64,000 nucleotides of DNA from Hermatobates lingyangjiaoensis (lineage: Eukaryota > Arthropoda > Insecta > Hemiptera > Hermatobatidae): NCBI GenBank assembly GCA_026182355.1, contig JAPFBL010000365.1:124001-188000 (forward strand), written 5' to 3'. Shown here one piece after another: positions 22,144 to 32,269 of this stretch (position 1 is the stretch's first letter; each line of letters begins with the position of its first letter). The notes under the pieces were generated by a model. The model was not told where the DNA came from. It ran no database searches and saw only the letters and a program-made list of their open reading frames with translations. Both the position numbers and the translations under genes were made by a program.

Positions 22144-22577
22144 GGTTAAAATATTATTTGGTTCACCTTGGGCGTCGCCATTCGACAGCTAAAGGGCAAA
22201 TCGTTCAATGACAACCTGACTTGATTTAGAGGCTGTGGTATGGCCGGGAGCAATCAGTCAATGCGTAATTAGGTCAACATCAGGTTAAAATAATATTTGG
22301 ATTCACCTTGGGCTGTTTTAGCCATGATCGACAGCCTAAAGGGTCTAAATCGATTCAATGGACGCAAACTGACTTGATTTAGAGGCTGTGGTATGGCCGG
22401 GAGGCTTATGCACACTTATAGGTCAACACAGGTTAAAATATTATTTGGTTCACCTTGGGCGTCGCCATGCGACAGCTAAAGGGCAAATCGTTCAATGACA
22501 ACCTGACTTGATTTAGAGGCTGTGGTATGGCCGGGAGGCTTATGCACACTTATAGGTCAACACAGGTTAAAATATTA
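22144..22577 (+). repeat. Tandem repeat, unit 134-148 bp
   Basis: Three units starting GGTTAAAATA at 22144, 22283 and 22431, plus a partial one at 22565. Each contains CACCTTGGGC, GACAGC and TTTAGAGGCTGTGGTATGGC. The middle unit differs from the other two mostly by scattered one-base and few-base insertions. Confidence 0.85.
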
Positions 22578-22599
22578 TTGGTAATTAGCCCATGCATTC

Positions 22600-23100
22600 T
22601 TTCATGGTTTAACCATTTGTATTGAACACGTGGTGTTTGGTGTTGTAAACTCCGCGATGGAAGACATTCCTAAATATGAAAGCTAGGAAAAAACATTAGC
22701 ATGATGGCATTGTCTACAAACAAACATTAGTTTGTATGGCATTGTCATACTGGACGACTTGCCAACTTTCGATTTAAATTATAAAAGAATAAAATCAGTA
22801 AAGAAGGAAAAGAAAACTAATATTATTAATATAAGAAATATTTTCACTACTTTTTTTTATAGTTAATTATACCCAAAATATTTTTCTATCATAGTCCCAT
22901 TTGTAGATACAAAAGATGCAAAGGTAGATGTTCATAATTTTTTTTTTTTTTTTTTAAAAAAATCTGTACAGGGCAGGGCCCCTTTTTCTGATACATTTTT
23001 TTGAAGTATATATCGCTGATTAGAAGTTATTTAGCTGCATTTAAAAATTACTATATTGGAATAATTAAATTGGTTGGAGTTAATGTTCTAAAGACAAAAC
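22600..23100. other. No recognisable gene
   Basis: A short imperfect repeat of ACATTAG and ATGGCATTGTC lies at 22690-22750, and a poly-T/poly-A run at about 22938-22965. Nothing else. Confidence 0.55.
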
Positions 23101-23106
23101 ACACGT

Positions 23107-23387
23107 ACTTATGAACTTATATTATTCAAAGAGCAAACCATCATACCTCGTACAATGATCTTGGAGTCATTGGAGCACTTTCGGACGTTGTCAATCTCAA
23201 TCGCAACTAAACCCACTCAAATTGATAACATGGTATCAGCAAGTAGGTTAGTTGCGATTGAAGATGGACAACGTCCGAAAGTGCTCCAATGACTGCAACA
23301 TCATCGTACGAGGTATGACGGTTTGCCATATTAATAATATAAATCATACTAACATCAGCGGTAATAATAATATGCACTTATGAACTT
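23107..23387. mobile_element. HHF-T foldback with 12-bp direct repeats
   Basis: The unit at 23119-23375 is flanked by ACTTATGAACTT (23107-23118, 23376-23387). The arms share AAACC(A/G)TCATACCTCGTAC. Plus core at 23258-23280: TTGAAGA, T, GGAC, loop AAC, GTCC, GAAAG. A weaker minus counterpart is at 23179-23200. Outer right end ATCAGCGGTAATAATAATATG. Confidence 0.75.
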
Positions 23388-23485
23388 GTTGAATTGGGTT
23401 ATTTTCTCAGCGATTTTGATTTAACAAAACCATCTTCCCTACTATGAAGGAGGAGAATTACTTCAAATAAAAATAAAGTGGTTAC

Positions 23486-23690
23486 CTTAGGTACTGTAGT
23501 AGTTAGCGGGAGAAGGGTAAGATGAAGAGGTGAAATGACTGAGATGTGAAGTGACAAACACTGCTGAAGCCCCGAGTCATGAGCCTGGCACAGGAAGGTG
23601 CCTGAGTCCAGAGGATCTGTCCTGGCTATACGCAAGATACTGACCCAGCTTCCTGAGCTGCCTTGGCGCTCTACCGCCAGGCTTATATTT
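23486..23690 (-). CDS. Ig-superfamily gene, second visible exon
   Basis: Exon of a host gene encoding the second half of an immunoglobulin domain. On the minus strand it follows an acceptor TATATTTCAG (AG at 23691-23692) and reads NISLAVERQGSSGSW, VSILRIARTDPLDSG, TFLCQAHDSG, LQQCLSLHISV. The DSGTFLCQ block is the classical F-strand motif with the second conserved cysteine. With the preceding exon the two cysteines are 60 residues apart and the tryptophan is 12 after the first, as expected of an Ig fold. The 3' boundary is uncertain: a donor (CCTAAG then GTAACC) at 23486 is likely, otherwise the frame runs to a stop at 23399. Probably a secreted or cell-surface protein; the family is not identified. 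Confidence 0.75.
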
Positions 23691-23797
23691 CTGAAATATA
23701 TCGCAATTCAAAGGTATTACTTGTACAAAATAAAATGTGATTCAAAATAACTGAAAAAAGATAGAGTTGTACTTTGCTCAATGAATACATATGTTAC

Positions 23798-23937
23798 CTG
23801 GTCGATAAACTTGAATTGACGAGGCTGGACTGTTGGTACCAAGCAAACGATATGTTTGAAGTCCCCTGCGCAGTGCACTGAAGCTCTAGTGCCTCACCCT
23901 CGCGAATTGTCCCATTCTTCTGATTAGATGACAAACT
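23798..23937 (-). CDS. Ig-superfamily gene, first visible exon
   Basis: 140-nt exon on the minus strand between an acceptor (TTTTGTTTACAG, AG at 23938-23939) and a donor (ACCAG then GTAACA, GT at 23796-23797). It reads SLSSNQKNGTIREGEALELQ, CTAQGTSNISFAWYQQ, SSLVNSSLSTR. GEALELQC carries the first Ig cysteine and FAWYQQ the conserved tryptophan. It ends in phase 2 (AG) and joins the next exon's A to make an Arg codon, leaving the domain in frame across a 107-nt intron. There are no stops or frameshifts, unlike the transposon ORFs nearby. Further exons should lie at higher coordinates, but I could not find them. Confidence 0.75.
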
Positions 23938-24394
23938 CTGTAAACAAAATAAAATACGTTATTAGTGATAAGAAATTAACAAATATATATGATAATTATT
24001 ATTAATTATAAAAATTCTTCCAGCTATCAAATTACAAATATGAAAAATATAATGTTAAAATCAATGAACCATAAATTGAAGTACTCTGAATGAACACCGG
24101 CTTTACAATTATCCCCGTTACGTCCATTTCCCATAAGGTTGAACTTTTCAACGTTTGGCAATTTGATAAAGATTATGTATTCTATATAAGTTTATGTATG
24201 TATCTTAAAATTGATATTAGTCGATAAATAATATAATAAACTATTGAAAAACTCACAAAAAAATAAGAATTGGTTTTAAAAATTAACATTATTTTAAAAA
24301 CAGGAGCTTGATAGCCTTAAAAAGTGGCTATCAATTATTTGATATTATTTGATTGTAAAAAATAATTATAGAAAGAATAATGTATTCTTAAGGA

Positions 24395-24790
24395 CGGGCC
24401 TGTAGAATTAGGTACGTTCCTTCGCTAAGACGAGCCGGAGCAACCGCCCTGGGTACTGCGCTTGCGCGGGCCTCATGGGACGACGGTAGTGACTTCGGAC
24501 AAATGACCTGTTCACTGGTCCATCTGTCATACCGACGAAAAGTCAAACAGCTGCAACAACCGACATTTCCGCAAATCAACAGAGCATGGTTACCACTCCC
24601 GTATTCATAGGTTCCGCAGTGGTTGAGTTGCCACGGGCCCTGCATCTTCCTAGGGGTGGCATATAAAGGTGTGGCCCTACCTTATCAGAGGGAGGTAAAA
24701 ATAGCACACGAAGAAGGGAGAAAACTGAAGGTAAAGATAGAAGAAGAGTAAATAAAAGAGAGGGAGACCAAACTACAAAATTGGTGGATG
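24395..24790. other. GC-richer island with TATA-like element
   Basis: About 400 bp clearly richer in G+C and CpG than its surroundings, immediately before a SINE. It contains a TATAAAGG box at about 24661 and purine-rich sequence after it. It could be a solo LTR, part of a transposon promoter, or a host regulatory region; the open frames on both strands show no known domain. Confidence 0.35.
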
Positions 24791-24799
24791 TAGATCCAC

Positions 24800-25066
24800 A
24801 AAGGGGCCAGGTTAGCTCAGTAGTTAACGTACTCGCCTCTGAACTTGTAGGACCGGGGTTCGATCCCCACCTAGCCTTCGGTTTATTCACGCGAGAGATT
24901 AATAAATCTGAGCACGTCGTCCCTCGGAGAAGGACGTTAAACCGTCGGTCCCAAGCCTGTACGATGTCAGGTACTCGTTAAAGATCCCTAATCTAAATTC
25001 ACTTGAGTTAGGCAAAATTTACGACTCCCACTTGTGAAACTACCACTGCAACCTAACCTAACCTAG
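24800..25066 (+). mobile_element. tRNA-derived SINE, full-length-looking
   Basis: tRNA-like head with box A TAGCTCAGTAG (24813-24823) and box B GGTTCGATCCC (24857-24867). The body contains AGGACGTTAAACCGTCGGTC and TCAGGTACTCGTTAAAGATC, and the tail is a short AACCT repeat (AACCTAACCTAACCTAG). Partial copies are at 36895-37025 and, reversed, at 51340-51630. Probably transcribed by RNA polymerase III. Confidence 0.85.
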
Positions 25067-25764
25067 ATCTACAACTAATAGAAATTATGGTACTGATAAC
25101 AAGTGGCAAAAATGCTGGGCTTGTACATCTATTCCATTACAAATACTTTCGAAATTTAGTCAACCCTAACAAGGTAAGTAAATTACAGCACTATTATTTA
25201 CGATAAATATTATCTTTATTTAAAAATAGGCTGCGCGAGGACTACTTTAAGGACCAACATCTAGGACTCATTCAGAAAAATATTTCAAGGTAATCCATTA
25301 AGAATGAAAACAAAGGCAGTCAACAAGTTAAAATGTTAGAAAGAGCTTTGTCAAACCAGTGGATAACCTCTAGCGTTAACCACTTACCAGAATATAAATC
25401 AAAAACTTTACAAAACCCCTCCAGTCGTATTAAGACTCACTTATAATGAATAAACTCTATTCGATAGCTATTTGATTTATTTGCTCAATAAGCAAACTTT
25501 TGGTTATTGTGAGCAAAACAATTATTTAAAAGGGTGCACCACCATTTGTACAAACTAGAGATATTAATCACAAACCAGTTGCTTACTTTGTTTTATTATT
25601 GAAAATTAAATGGTTATACTCTGATTTGCTGAAAGTTGATATCAAATTATAAAGCGTTTATTTTTAAACTTTTTTAACGTAGTCAAATGTAAAAAAGGTA
25701 ACATTAATTTATTTTCAAATGCAATTTTGATATGGGACTTCTATTTCATGATTAAAGGGTGTTG

Positions 25765-25965
25765 CTCTCTTTATACTAGCTTAAAGTTTATGCCCCCCCC
25801 CCCCCCCCCACCACCCAATGTGAGCATGTTTTGTCTAATCACTCTACAGGCTCATCTAACGGAGTTTTCTAGATTGGCTAGAAAATAATACGAACAATAT
25901 GTTCTACTGCACACAAAAGGTAGTATTTACGTTTTGCTAACTTAAGAGATTAAAAGTTATATATT
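25765..25965 (+). repeat. Direct repeat, left copy
   Basis: About 200 bp resembling 26493-26670 (TTATACTAGCTTAAAGTTTA, CATGTTTTGTCTAATCAC, GAAAATAATACGAA). Contains a run of about 18 C at 25795-25812. Confidence 0.7.
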
Positions 25966-26045
25966 TTTCTGCGCCAGGATTTTAATTCCCAATTGCTTAC
26001 TTTCAAAGCTTCTGCGTTGTCATCAGGCAACGATTAAACTAAGTC
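25966..26045 (-). mobile_element. Hammerhead-like motif, HHF-X
   Basis: Minus-strand CTGATGA at the left of the motif 26001-26026, then CAACGCAGAAGCTTT and GAAAG. The core words are intact but no good hairpin is visible between them. Confidence 0.35.
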
Positions 26046-26049
26046 TTTC

Positions 26050-26490
26050 AATCATGTATCCCTTAATGAAATGTAAAGCATGATCATTACAAAGAGGTTG
26101 GTAAGATGGGAATGAACTTGTACATGAATTCGTCTTTTGTTGTTACCCTTGAGGCTATAATTTTCACCTAAGTCATGGGCAAATAATAATAATGAGCTCT
26201 AAATTGTGGTGAGAGAAGGAAGGGAGTTCCGCCTTTGTGTCTGAGTAGCAGTATCAACAAGGAAATTACTACCATATTAACAGGATTCAACTCAGCTACA
26301 TCTACTATTACCACTTAGAAACAATTCATCAACAAGGACATTTCTTGAATAATTACTCCATAGATCCTGTTTAGCGCATTCTACAACACAACAAAAGGCA
26401 TACTCCATAAATAACTCATTCAACAGGACACAGTTTGTGTTTCATTCAGTACTCTTTTTTCTCGTAATGATGGCCAACTATAAGTTGTTG
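26050..26490. other. No recognisable gene
   Basis: Intervening sequence between the direct repeats, with no domain-bearing frame. Confidence 0.5.
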
Positions 26491-26492
26491 AC

Positions 26493-26670
26493 TCTCCTTA
26501 TACTAGCTTAAAGTTTATGTGAACCCCCTTAATCAGCATGTTTTGTCTAATCACAGAAAAGATTAATCGCTCTACAGGTTCATCTAAGGGTGCTCTAAAT
26601 TGACTAGAAAATAATACGAATATTGTGTTCTTCTTCACAGAAAAAGGTTATTTACGTTTTGCAAACTTAC
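26493..26670 (+). repeat. Direct repeat, right copy
   Basis: Second copy of the 25765-25965 repeat, with an extra AGAAAAGATTAATCG and no C-run. Confidence 0.7.
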
Positions 26671-27029
26671 ACACCAGTTAAGTGACGACATCTTTTGCAT
26701 TCGTAAATCAAGTTCAAAGCCGACTTCTCTGTATAATTTTAAATTTAAAAGCTGGGAGCTTGAAATTATTAAAAATAATGGTATGAACTATTAGACAAGA
26801 GCAGGGAAAAAACTGGGAATTAGTCAAAACCATAGAAGCCTTCTATAGAACGAAAAAGTTCATTCCAAAAACTTCAAAATGACCCAATAATAATGTTATT
26901 CATAAACGTAAAAAAAAATCAGCATCTGATTAACCTTTATTAACCTTAGTAGAATGATATATCAATATATATTGATTAGAACATTTTTTTAGACAAACCC
27001 ATCATACCATAAAAAGATTCAGAAATTAT

Positions 27030-27890
27030 ATGTTTCATATGCTCTATTGTTGATTTTTACATACAAAAATTTTATTCTTCTTACAAGACATATAAGTCAT
27101 TAAATCATTTAAACATTTTCATTATACCTCTAAACATTATCTTACATCGGTGAATTCACTGAAAAAATTCTAAGTCAATGTAAACAATGTAAGAAAATAT
27201 CAAAAATTCGACAAGTATAGCAGGTGATCCCTTAGTCTAGGAAAAACAAACAGTTTTTATAGCTTTATTGCTCTTTGCCGTAATTGAAATTTCATGAATT
27301 ATCTTTCTGTGAATCGCTAATTTATGTTCATATAATGTTTTATTTTTAAGCATAGTTTCATTTTAATCCGTCAAACGGTATGGCTTGCATCGCTCTCACA
27401 AGCTTTGAGAATTAATTATAAGTCAAATGTTTACATTTTATTGAAAAAAAAAATTTCCTGTTGTTTTAAAATTCTGAATTTTTTTTTTTTGTAACCTCAA
27501 AGATAATGCCAAAATTTCAAAACTCTAGAGTTAGCTGTTTAGGAGAAAAATGTTTTCTAAAAAACAGTTTTGGACAAAAAAGTGACTTTCCCGTCATACA
27601 TAATTCTTCCCAAACAATAGGGATCATCTACACTATAGGGCCCATTTTTGTGTAAAAATAACTTCCATTCATAAAAGATTCTAGACCGTAGCATGGTAAC
27701 AAGCAATGGTAACACACTCACCCACCCACCAACCACGCACCCACCCACACACTCACACAGATCATCGAGAAAACATCATGAAACGACTTCTGGGACCTCA
27801 AGACATATAATTCCGTGAAAATCCCGAGATCAAATTTTCTCACGATCACTATAATAAAATTTTCTCACTTATAATAAAGCAAAAATAGTT
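27030..27890. repeat. Dispersed AT-rich repeat, copy 2
   Basis: Matches 5030-5690 over about 500 bp. It is longer at its right end, with a CA/CCCA-rich stretch (27715-27765) and then ATTCCGTGAAAATCCCGAGA and AATTTTCTCAC repeated around ACTATAATAA. The end structure suggests a non-autonomous DNA element; class unknown. Confidence 0.55.
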
Positions 27891-27931
27891 GAAAATTTAT
27901 CTGCAGCTTTCATATTGTATAGACTATAGGC

Positions 27932-28090
27932 TACTTTTTAGTTCATATTAAAAATAGAAAAAACCGTCATACCTCGTAAGTTGATATCGTAAGTCCGATA
28001 TCAACTTACGAGGTATGACGGTTTTTTCTATTTCTAATATTAATCATACTAACCTCAGTGGTAATAACAATATTCATGTACTTTTTAGTT
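27932..28090. mobile_element. HHF-T foldback with 12-bp direct repeats
   Basis: The unit at 27944-28078 is flanked by TACTTTTTAGTT (27932-27943, 28079-28090). The arms AAACCGTCATACCTCGTAAG, then TTGATATCG, are near-perfect inverted repeats. The inner part with the hammerhead-like core is deleted, unlike the copies at 23.1 and 58.1 kb. Confidence 0.75.
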
Positions 28091-28129
28091 GTTTTGACTA
28101 AAGAGACTAAATTATTCGAATTTAAAAGG

Positions 28130-29190
28130 TATTTGAAGAATGTTGCAAATTCCTTTTAGTTTTGAAAATGATTTTTCTGTTTTTCATAATTTGCTGTTTC
28201 ATTTCATTTCTATTTGACAGCAGACAGATGAGTGCAGGTTTTAGTGCTAGAACACTGGGACCCGTTTTTCATATTAATTGCCCATACAGAACTCAATGAG
28301 TTCTCTTCATTAAGTATGATGACTATCGCAGGTGATTAGACAGACCTTTGTCCTTTCAACGAGATTTCCCAAAATTTCATCCTATCACTAATTCAAACCA
28401 GATTTAACCAGGCAAAATGTTCCCCATCATCCTACACACACACACACACACAAACACAACACACTCAACACGAAAATCCCCCCCCCCCCTCCCTCGCAAC
28501 TCCATTGTCCCCCAATCCACTCTCATATTTCAAACGAAATATGGTTTGAAAATGCCTTTTATATCTCTTCCTTTTGTATTCTAGTCCATTCTTAATGTTT
28601 CTTTTCTCGTAAATTTAGCCAACACATCTCAGTTTTTGGTGGGCAAAGTGCCTGTGAGGCATTTCAAGTTTTATTATAGTTTATCAAAAAAAAAAAAAAA
28701 AATTGAAAACAATTCCGACAAAAGTTAAAGCAAATATAAATGTCACGCTTTTAAACTTTCCCAGCACAGTGTGACTGATTGCCTCTTTTTATTTATTTAT
28801 TGCGAAATCAATTTCTCCTCTCATGCTTCTACTATTTTTTATTCCTAAACTTTTTCCTTACTTTTTTATTTGTAAGTTCTATTTAGTCAATTCAATTATA
28901 AGTTATCTGACTAGTTCCGTTTCAAGCACTATTTTTATTTAATTCCAGTTTTTTTCACCTTATCAATTTTAAAAAATAAGATTATAAATAAACGACTTTA
29001 GTTTTCTTAAAAATAAAAAAAAATTAAGTAGCTCCACCCAACTGCAATATAACAAAATATACAATTAAAGTAATTGACAAACAATTCAATTTCTTCATTT
29101 AATCTTTATTTACTATAGTTAGATCTTTAAAACCAAATGTGTGGTATATATTAAAGAGTATAGTTATTCATAAAAATAGTTACCCTTATC
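28130..29190. other. No recognisable gene
   Basis: AT-rich with a CA/C-rich low-complexity patch (28434-28490) and a poly-A run near 28685. No domain. Confidence 0.55.
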
Positions 29191-29199
29191 GTATACAAC

Positions 29200-29510
29200 A
29201 ATCCACTATTTAAATAGTTAGTTGTGCAATCCGTAATTGTGTGGTATTCACTCATTTTGAGGTAAAATGGATAAACAAACAAAAGTCTCCACACAAATGA
29301 AGTTTTATTCAACAACAACATCACGTTTCGAACACTTTGTGTTCATCATCAGAGTTGTTTTCACTGGACCAACCCTTCAGCACCACATCCTTGGTGTCTT
29401 TCTGATGGTGATCACAAAGTGTTCGAAAAGTGTTGTTGTTGTTGAATAAAACTTCATTTGTGTGGAGACTTTTGTTTGTTTATCCATTTTACTCCAGAAT
29501 CCACTATTTA
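29200..29510. mobile_element. HHF-H foldback with 13-bp direct repeats
   Basis: The unit at 29213-29497 is flanked by AATCCACTATTTA (29200-29212, 29498-29510). Core on minus at 29335-29352 and weaker on plus at 29402-29428 (CTGATGG, then GATCACAAAGTGTTC, GAAAA). The left arm encodes MSEYHTITDCTT on minus. Contains CAACAACAACA next to the core. Confidence 0.8.
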
Positions 29511-29779
29511 CTAAATTTGTATCATTATTTGTAGCATAACATATTTATATAAAATATTTATCGTAGAGAACATAGAAGATACGCATTAATCCAACACCTA
29601 ATTTTGTTAAGTGCTTAGATTCTACATTTATTTGAAAGAAAAAAACATGAGTCCTCAATTTGATATAAAGTATGACAAAGAATGTTTAACTTGATCCAAT
29701 ATTGGCTGAATAGGATAAGTAAAACTTCAAGACAAAGCAATAAATATCTAACGAATTTCATTAATATTGCGTGGATTTT

Positions 29780-30740
29780 AAAAATTACGTCTCAGTACAA
29801 AAGAAGTTTAATATGAAAACTAAGAACGCGTTTCGAACACTTAGTGTTCTTCTTCAGGTTTACATCTGCACTTCATTTTAGATATTCATTTCTTTTCTTT
29901 TTTCCTTCGTGTGTAGATAACCTTTAAGGATTTTATTGAAGTTTTCATTAGAATAGCCGTTGATTATGAATGCGTTTATTCCAATGAAAACTTCGATAAA
30001 ATTCTTAAAGATTTTCTACACACGAGGGAAAACAAGAAAAGAAATGAAGAAACAGCTGGAACCATGAATAAGATATATTATAAAAACTAATATTCGGACC
30101 AACACAAAGTACTAAAAGACATTATAAAAACCAACATAAGATGTAAAAACTCCAACGGTAGAGTCGCCCTGGTCACGTATTATAAAAGCCCTACAATAAG
30201 CAGCCTTTTTATGACTAACAGAAACCACTGCTGGAGTACCAGTAGAAATGTAATTATGGGGACTGCGAAACCCAGAAGCACTAATAGTGGAGTAACTACA
30301 ACTACACTTTCTAAGAGACTCACTATGCACCTCAAATCTGGAGCCCCTAGAAAGCACACAGAGCATCATTCTAAGTTAACTAGGAAAGCACTTGTTGAAG
30401 GAACAAAAATAATAAAGAAAGAAAGAGATCAGCATAGACTTAGAATAACAGAAGCCATACTTATTAATAAAATGAAGCCATACATTAATAAACAATTAGA
30501 AATTAGTTCTAAAGTTCTCAAATTGTTTAAATCTACCTCCAGCTAAGGCCTCTAAGCCAGGGCCTCTCTCAGGTAGCTGCAACGACGCCATAGGTCACTC
30601 AACTCTTACCGATTAGAAAAACAACTTTAATCCCCCCCCACTCCACCAACACATTCTATCTTTCTTATATAAAGCTTTAACCTTCAAAACTCATTCATAT
30701 CATGAAAATGACTGAGGAAAGGTCTAATATTCAACAATTT
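29780..30740. mobile_element. Penelope-like element, partial inverted copy
   Basis: From left: HHF core on minus at 29830-29858 (CTGAAGA, A, GAACAC, TAA, GTGTTC, GAAAC), an inverted piece of the RT C-terminal region (29880-29965), then a plus-strand copy continuing to the GIY-YIG domain. Near 30712 a CTGAGGAAAGG word starts a possible truncated second motif. A head-to-head structure made of one element. Confidence 0.75.
29975..30545 (+). pseudogene. PLE RT C-terminus and GIY-YIG endonuclease
   Basis: Reads YSNENFDKILKDFLHTREN, KKRNEETAGTMNKIYYKN, a stop, YSDQHKVLKDIIKTNIR, ALVTYYKSPTISSLFM, then with a frame irregularity TTTTLSKRLTMHLKSGAPRK, HRLRITEAILINKMKPYINK. The order (post-RT connector, YYKSP.ISSL, TTTTLS+RLTMHL) is that of the Penelope RT/GIY-YIG polyprotein. 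The YIG of the endonuclease is lost (NSGVTTTT), the Arg of RRL is represented by KRL, and E of TEAILI is retained. Dead copy. Confidence 0.8.
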
Positions 30741-30774
30741 ATATATACATACTCTATTATATATACTATATAAT

Positions 30775-30910
30775 ATAAAAAGATTTCACATAAACACGTG
30801 AAACAACAATCAATGATCAAACAACAATAAGAAATGGGAAAACAAGACTAAGATCTTTCAACCGTAACAAGCGGTCTTAGCCAGAGTCAAAAACCCAACT
30901 GACTATATAA
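30775..30910 (-). mobile_element. HHF-K single arm
   Basis: Minus-strand core at 30856-30884 with CTGGCTA in place of CTGACGA, then the intact GACCG and CGGTT hairpin and GAAA. The AAAGATTTCACATAAACACG end meets AT-rich sequence. Confidence 0.65.
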
Positions 30911-31239
30911 TATATACCTATACTATATATATAGTTGCACTGAATAAATAAATTTGTAATAAAGATATTTGTGTTATTAGCAATAATTTGTGTTTGTTTT
31001 AAACTTGCTCTGTACTCAAAGTTGTCAGGTCGTTAGAAAATAACTTTTAACAGACTAAAATCATTAGGAAGTGTTAACCATAACGCGAACAAGTTAAACA
31101 AAGTTTTAAAAAAGTAGGAAGTTATTAGTTAGATGTGTCTGTTGCTATTTTCCACACTGATGCTTTCAGTTAACTCTATTCGCCTCATATATGATTGATA
31201 ATTAGCTACAACATGTACTAATACAAATAAAAATTACTC

Positions 31240-31500
31240 TTTAATAACTTACGGTCATCTGCATATCTTATCATATCGTAACTTTGATTATTTCTAGTAT
31301 CCAGTCGGTCATCCACAATAAGCTACAACGATAAGAGCAAATCAGACCTTCCTGAGAACAACCTTTAGTGGACACAGTTTCACCTGTGGTAGGGCTTATA
31401 ACAACAGTAATTAATCTTGCATTTTATTGTTATAGTCATTGCTACAGTTCTTGGATGAAAACATCCATTAGTTAGTTCTGATTTAACAGATTCAAAGTGA
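31240..31500 (-). pseudogene. LINE reverse transcriptase fragment
   Basis: The minus strand reads ARLITVVISPTTGETVSTKG, CSQEGLICSYRCSLLW, MTDWILEIIKVTI, then after a frameshift MIRYADDRKLL (YADD at 31254-31265). This is the RT pattern GCPQGG-L-S-LLW followed by the YADD catalytic motif of Jockey/I/Loa-type LINEs. The endonuclease and the rest of the RT are not seen. Dead copy; QGG has become QEG. Confidence 0.65.
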
Positions 31501-31537
31501 TATTAACAACTGCTTCAATATCAAAAAAGTAACCCAT

Positions 31538-31852
31538 ATGATTGTTTTAAGATATTCTTTAAATATATTTTATAGATATTGTATTTTGAAAATAAAAAAC
31601 TTTTTAAGCTCATTCTGTTGGTATACTGATTTGATTGGAATGTGCATGCTTATGCTAATTAGAGATGCTATCAATTTCATTTTTTTTTTCGTAATACTAC
31701 CCTTCCAATGTCGTGAGCTCTTTAAATCTTTCATTAAATGTTCTCTAATTAAATTTAATAAATCCAATATTATAAACATTAGTAACGGTCTCTTCAAACT
31801 GGATACTTTCGTCACGAGGGCAATAGCCTCTTCAAAGAGGGTTGACAGCTAG
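31538..31852. other. Overlapping unassigned open frames
   Basis: Open frames of 104 codons (plus) and 81 codons (minus) overlap. Neither shows a motif that I recognise. It could be a continuation of the LINE on the minus strand. Confidence 0.2.
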
Positions 31853-32034
31853 CGGATAGCTTTTTTTACTATTTCTTACTGTACTCCTTTGTTTCCCCAA
31901 ACATCCCTTTCTAGAGATTAGTCATTTCCTGCGCTTTCACCCTTTTAAAATACCACTCTTCCCTCCCACTCTTCCCAAACCCTCACCAGATGTTTTCTTC
32001 ATCTAATGTTTCATTTGGATTTTTGTTGTTCACC

Positions 32035-32160
32035 AAGGAAAGAGGAAAACACAAAAGCGCACACAAAAAAGACTCACAGTGATATTTCGACATTCATCGT
32101 CACCGGGCAGAAGTAGTCCCTTCGAGTAGCTGAAGCTAACTCAGCTATACATGTATCACC
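32035..32160 (-). mobile_element. HHF-E arm
   Basis: Minus-strand core at 32085-32106: CCGGTGA, C, GATGAATGTC, GAAAT. Followed by a TA tract at 32163-32188. Confidence 0.55.
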
Positions 32161-32269
32161 CACTATACATATATATATATATATATATACTTTTCATCAC
32201 CCACTAATTCGAGATAATGATAATTAATGATTTTAATCTTTTTCCTTCTTAATATTACTCTCTTAGAAT

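Noticed and set aside
24803..24876. Functional tRNA gene
   Set aside because: Box A and box B are present but the cloverleaf arms do not pair well, and the sequence continues into a repeated SINE body with copies elsewhere.
24388..24981. Protein-coding gene from overlapping frames on both strands
   Set aside because: Frames overlap a GC-richer island and a SINE; no domains and no consistent frame.
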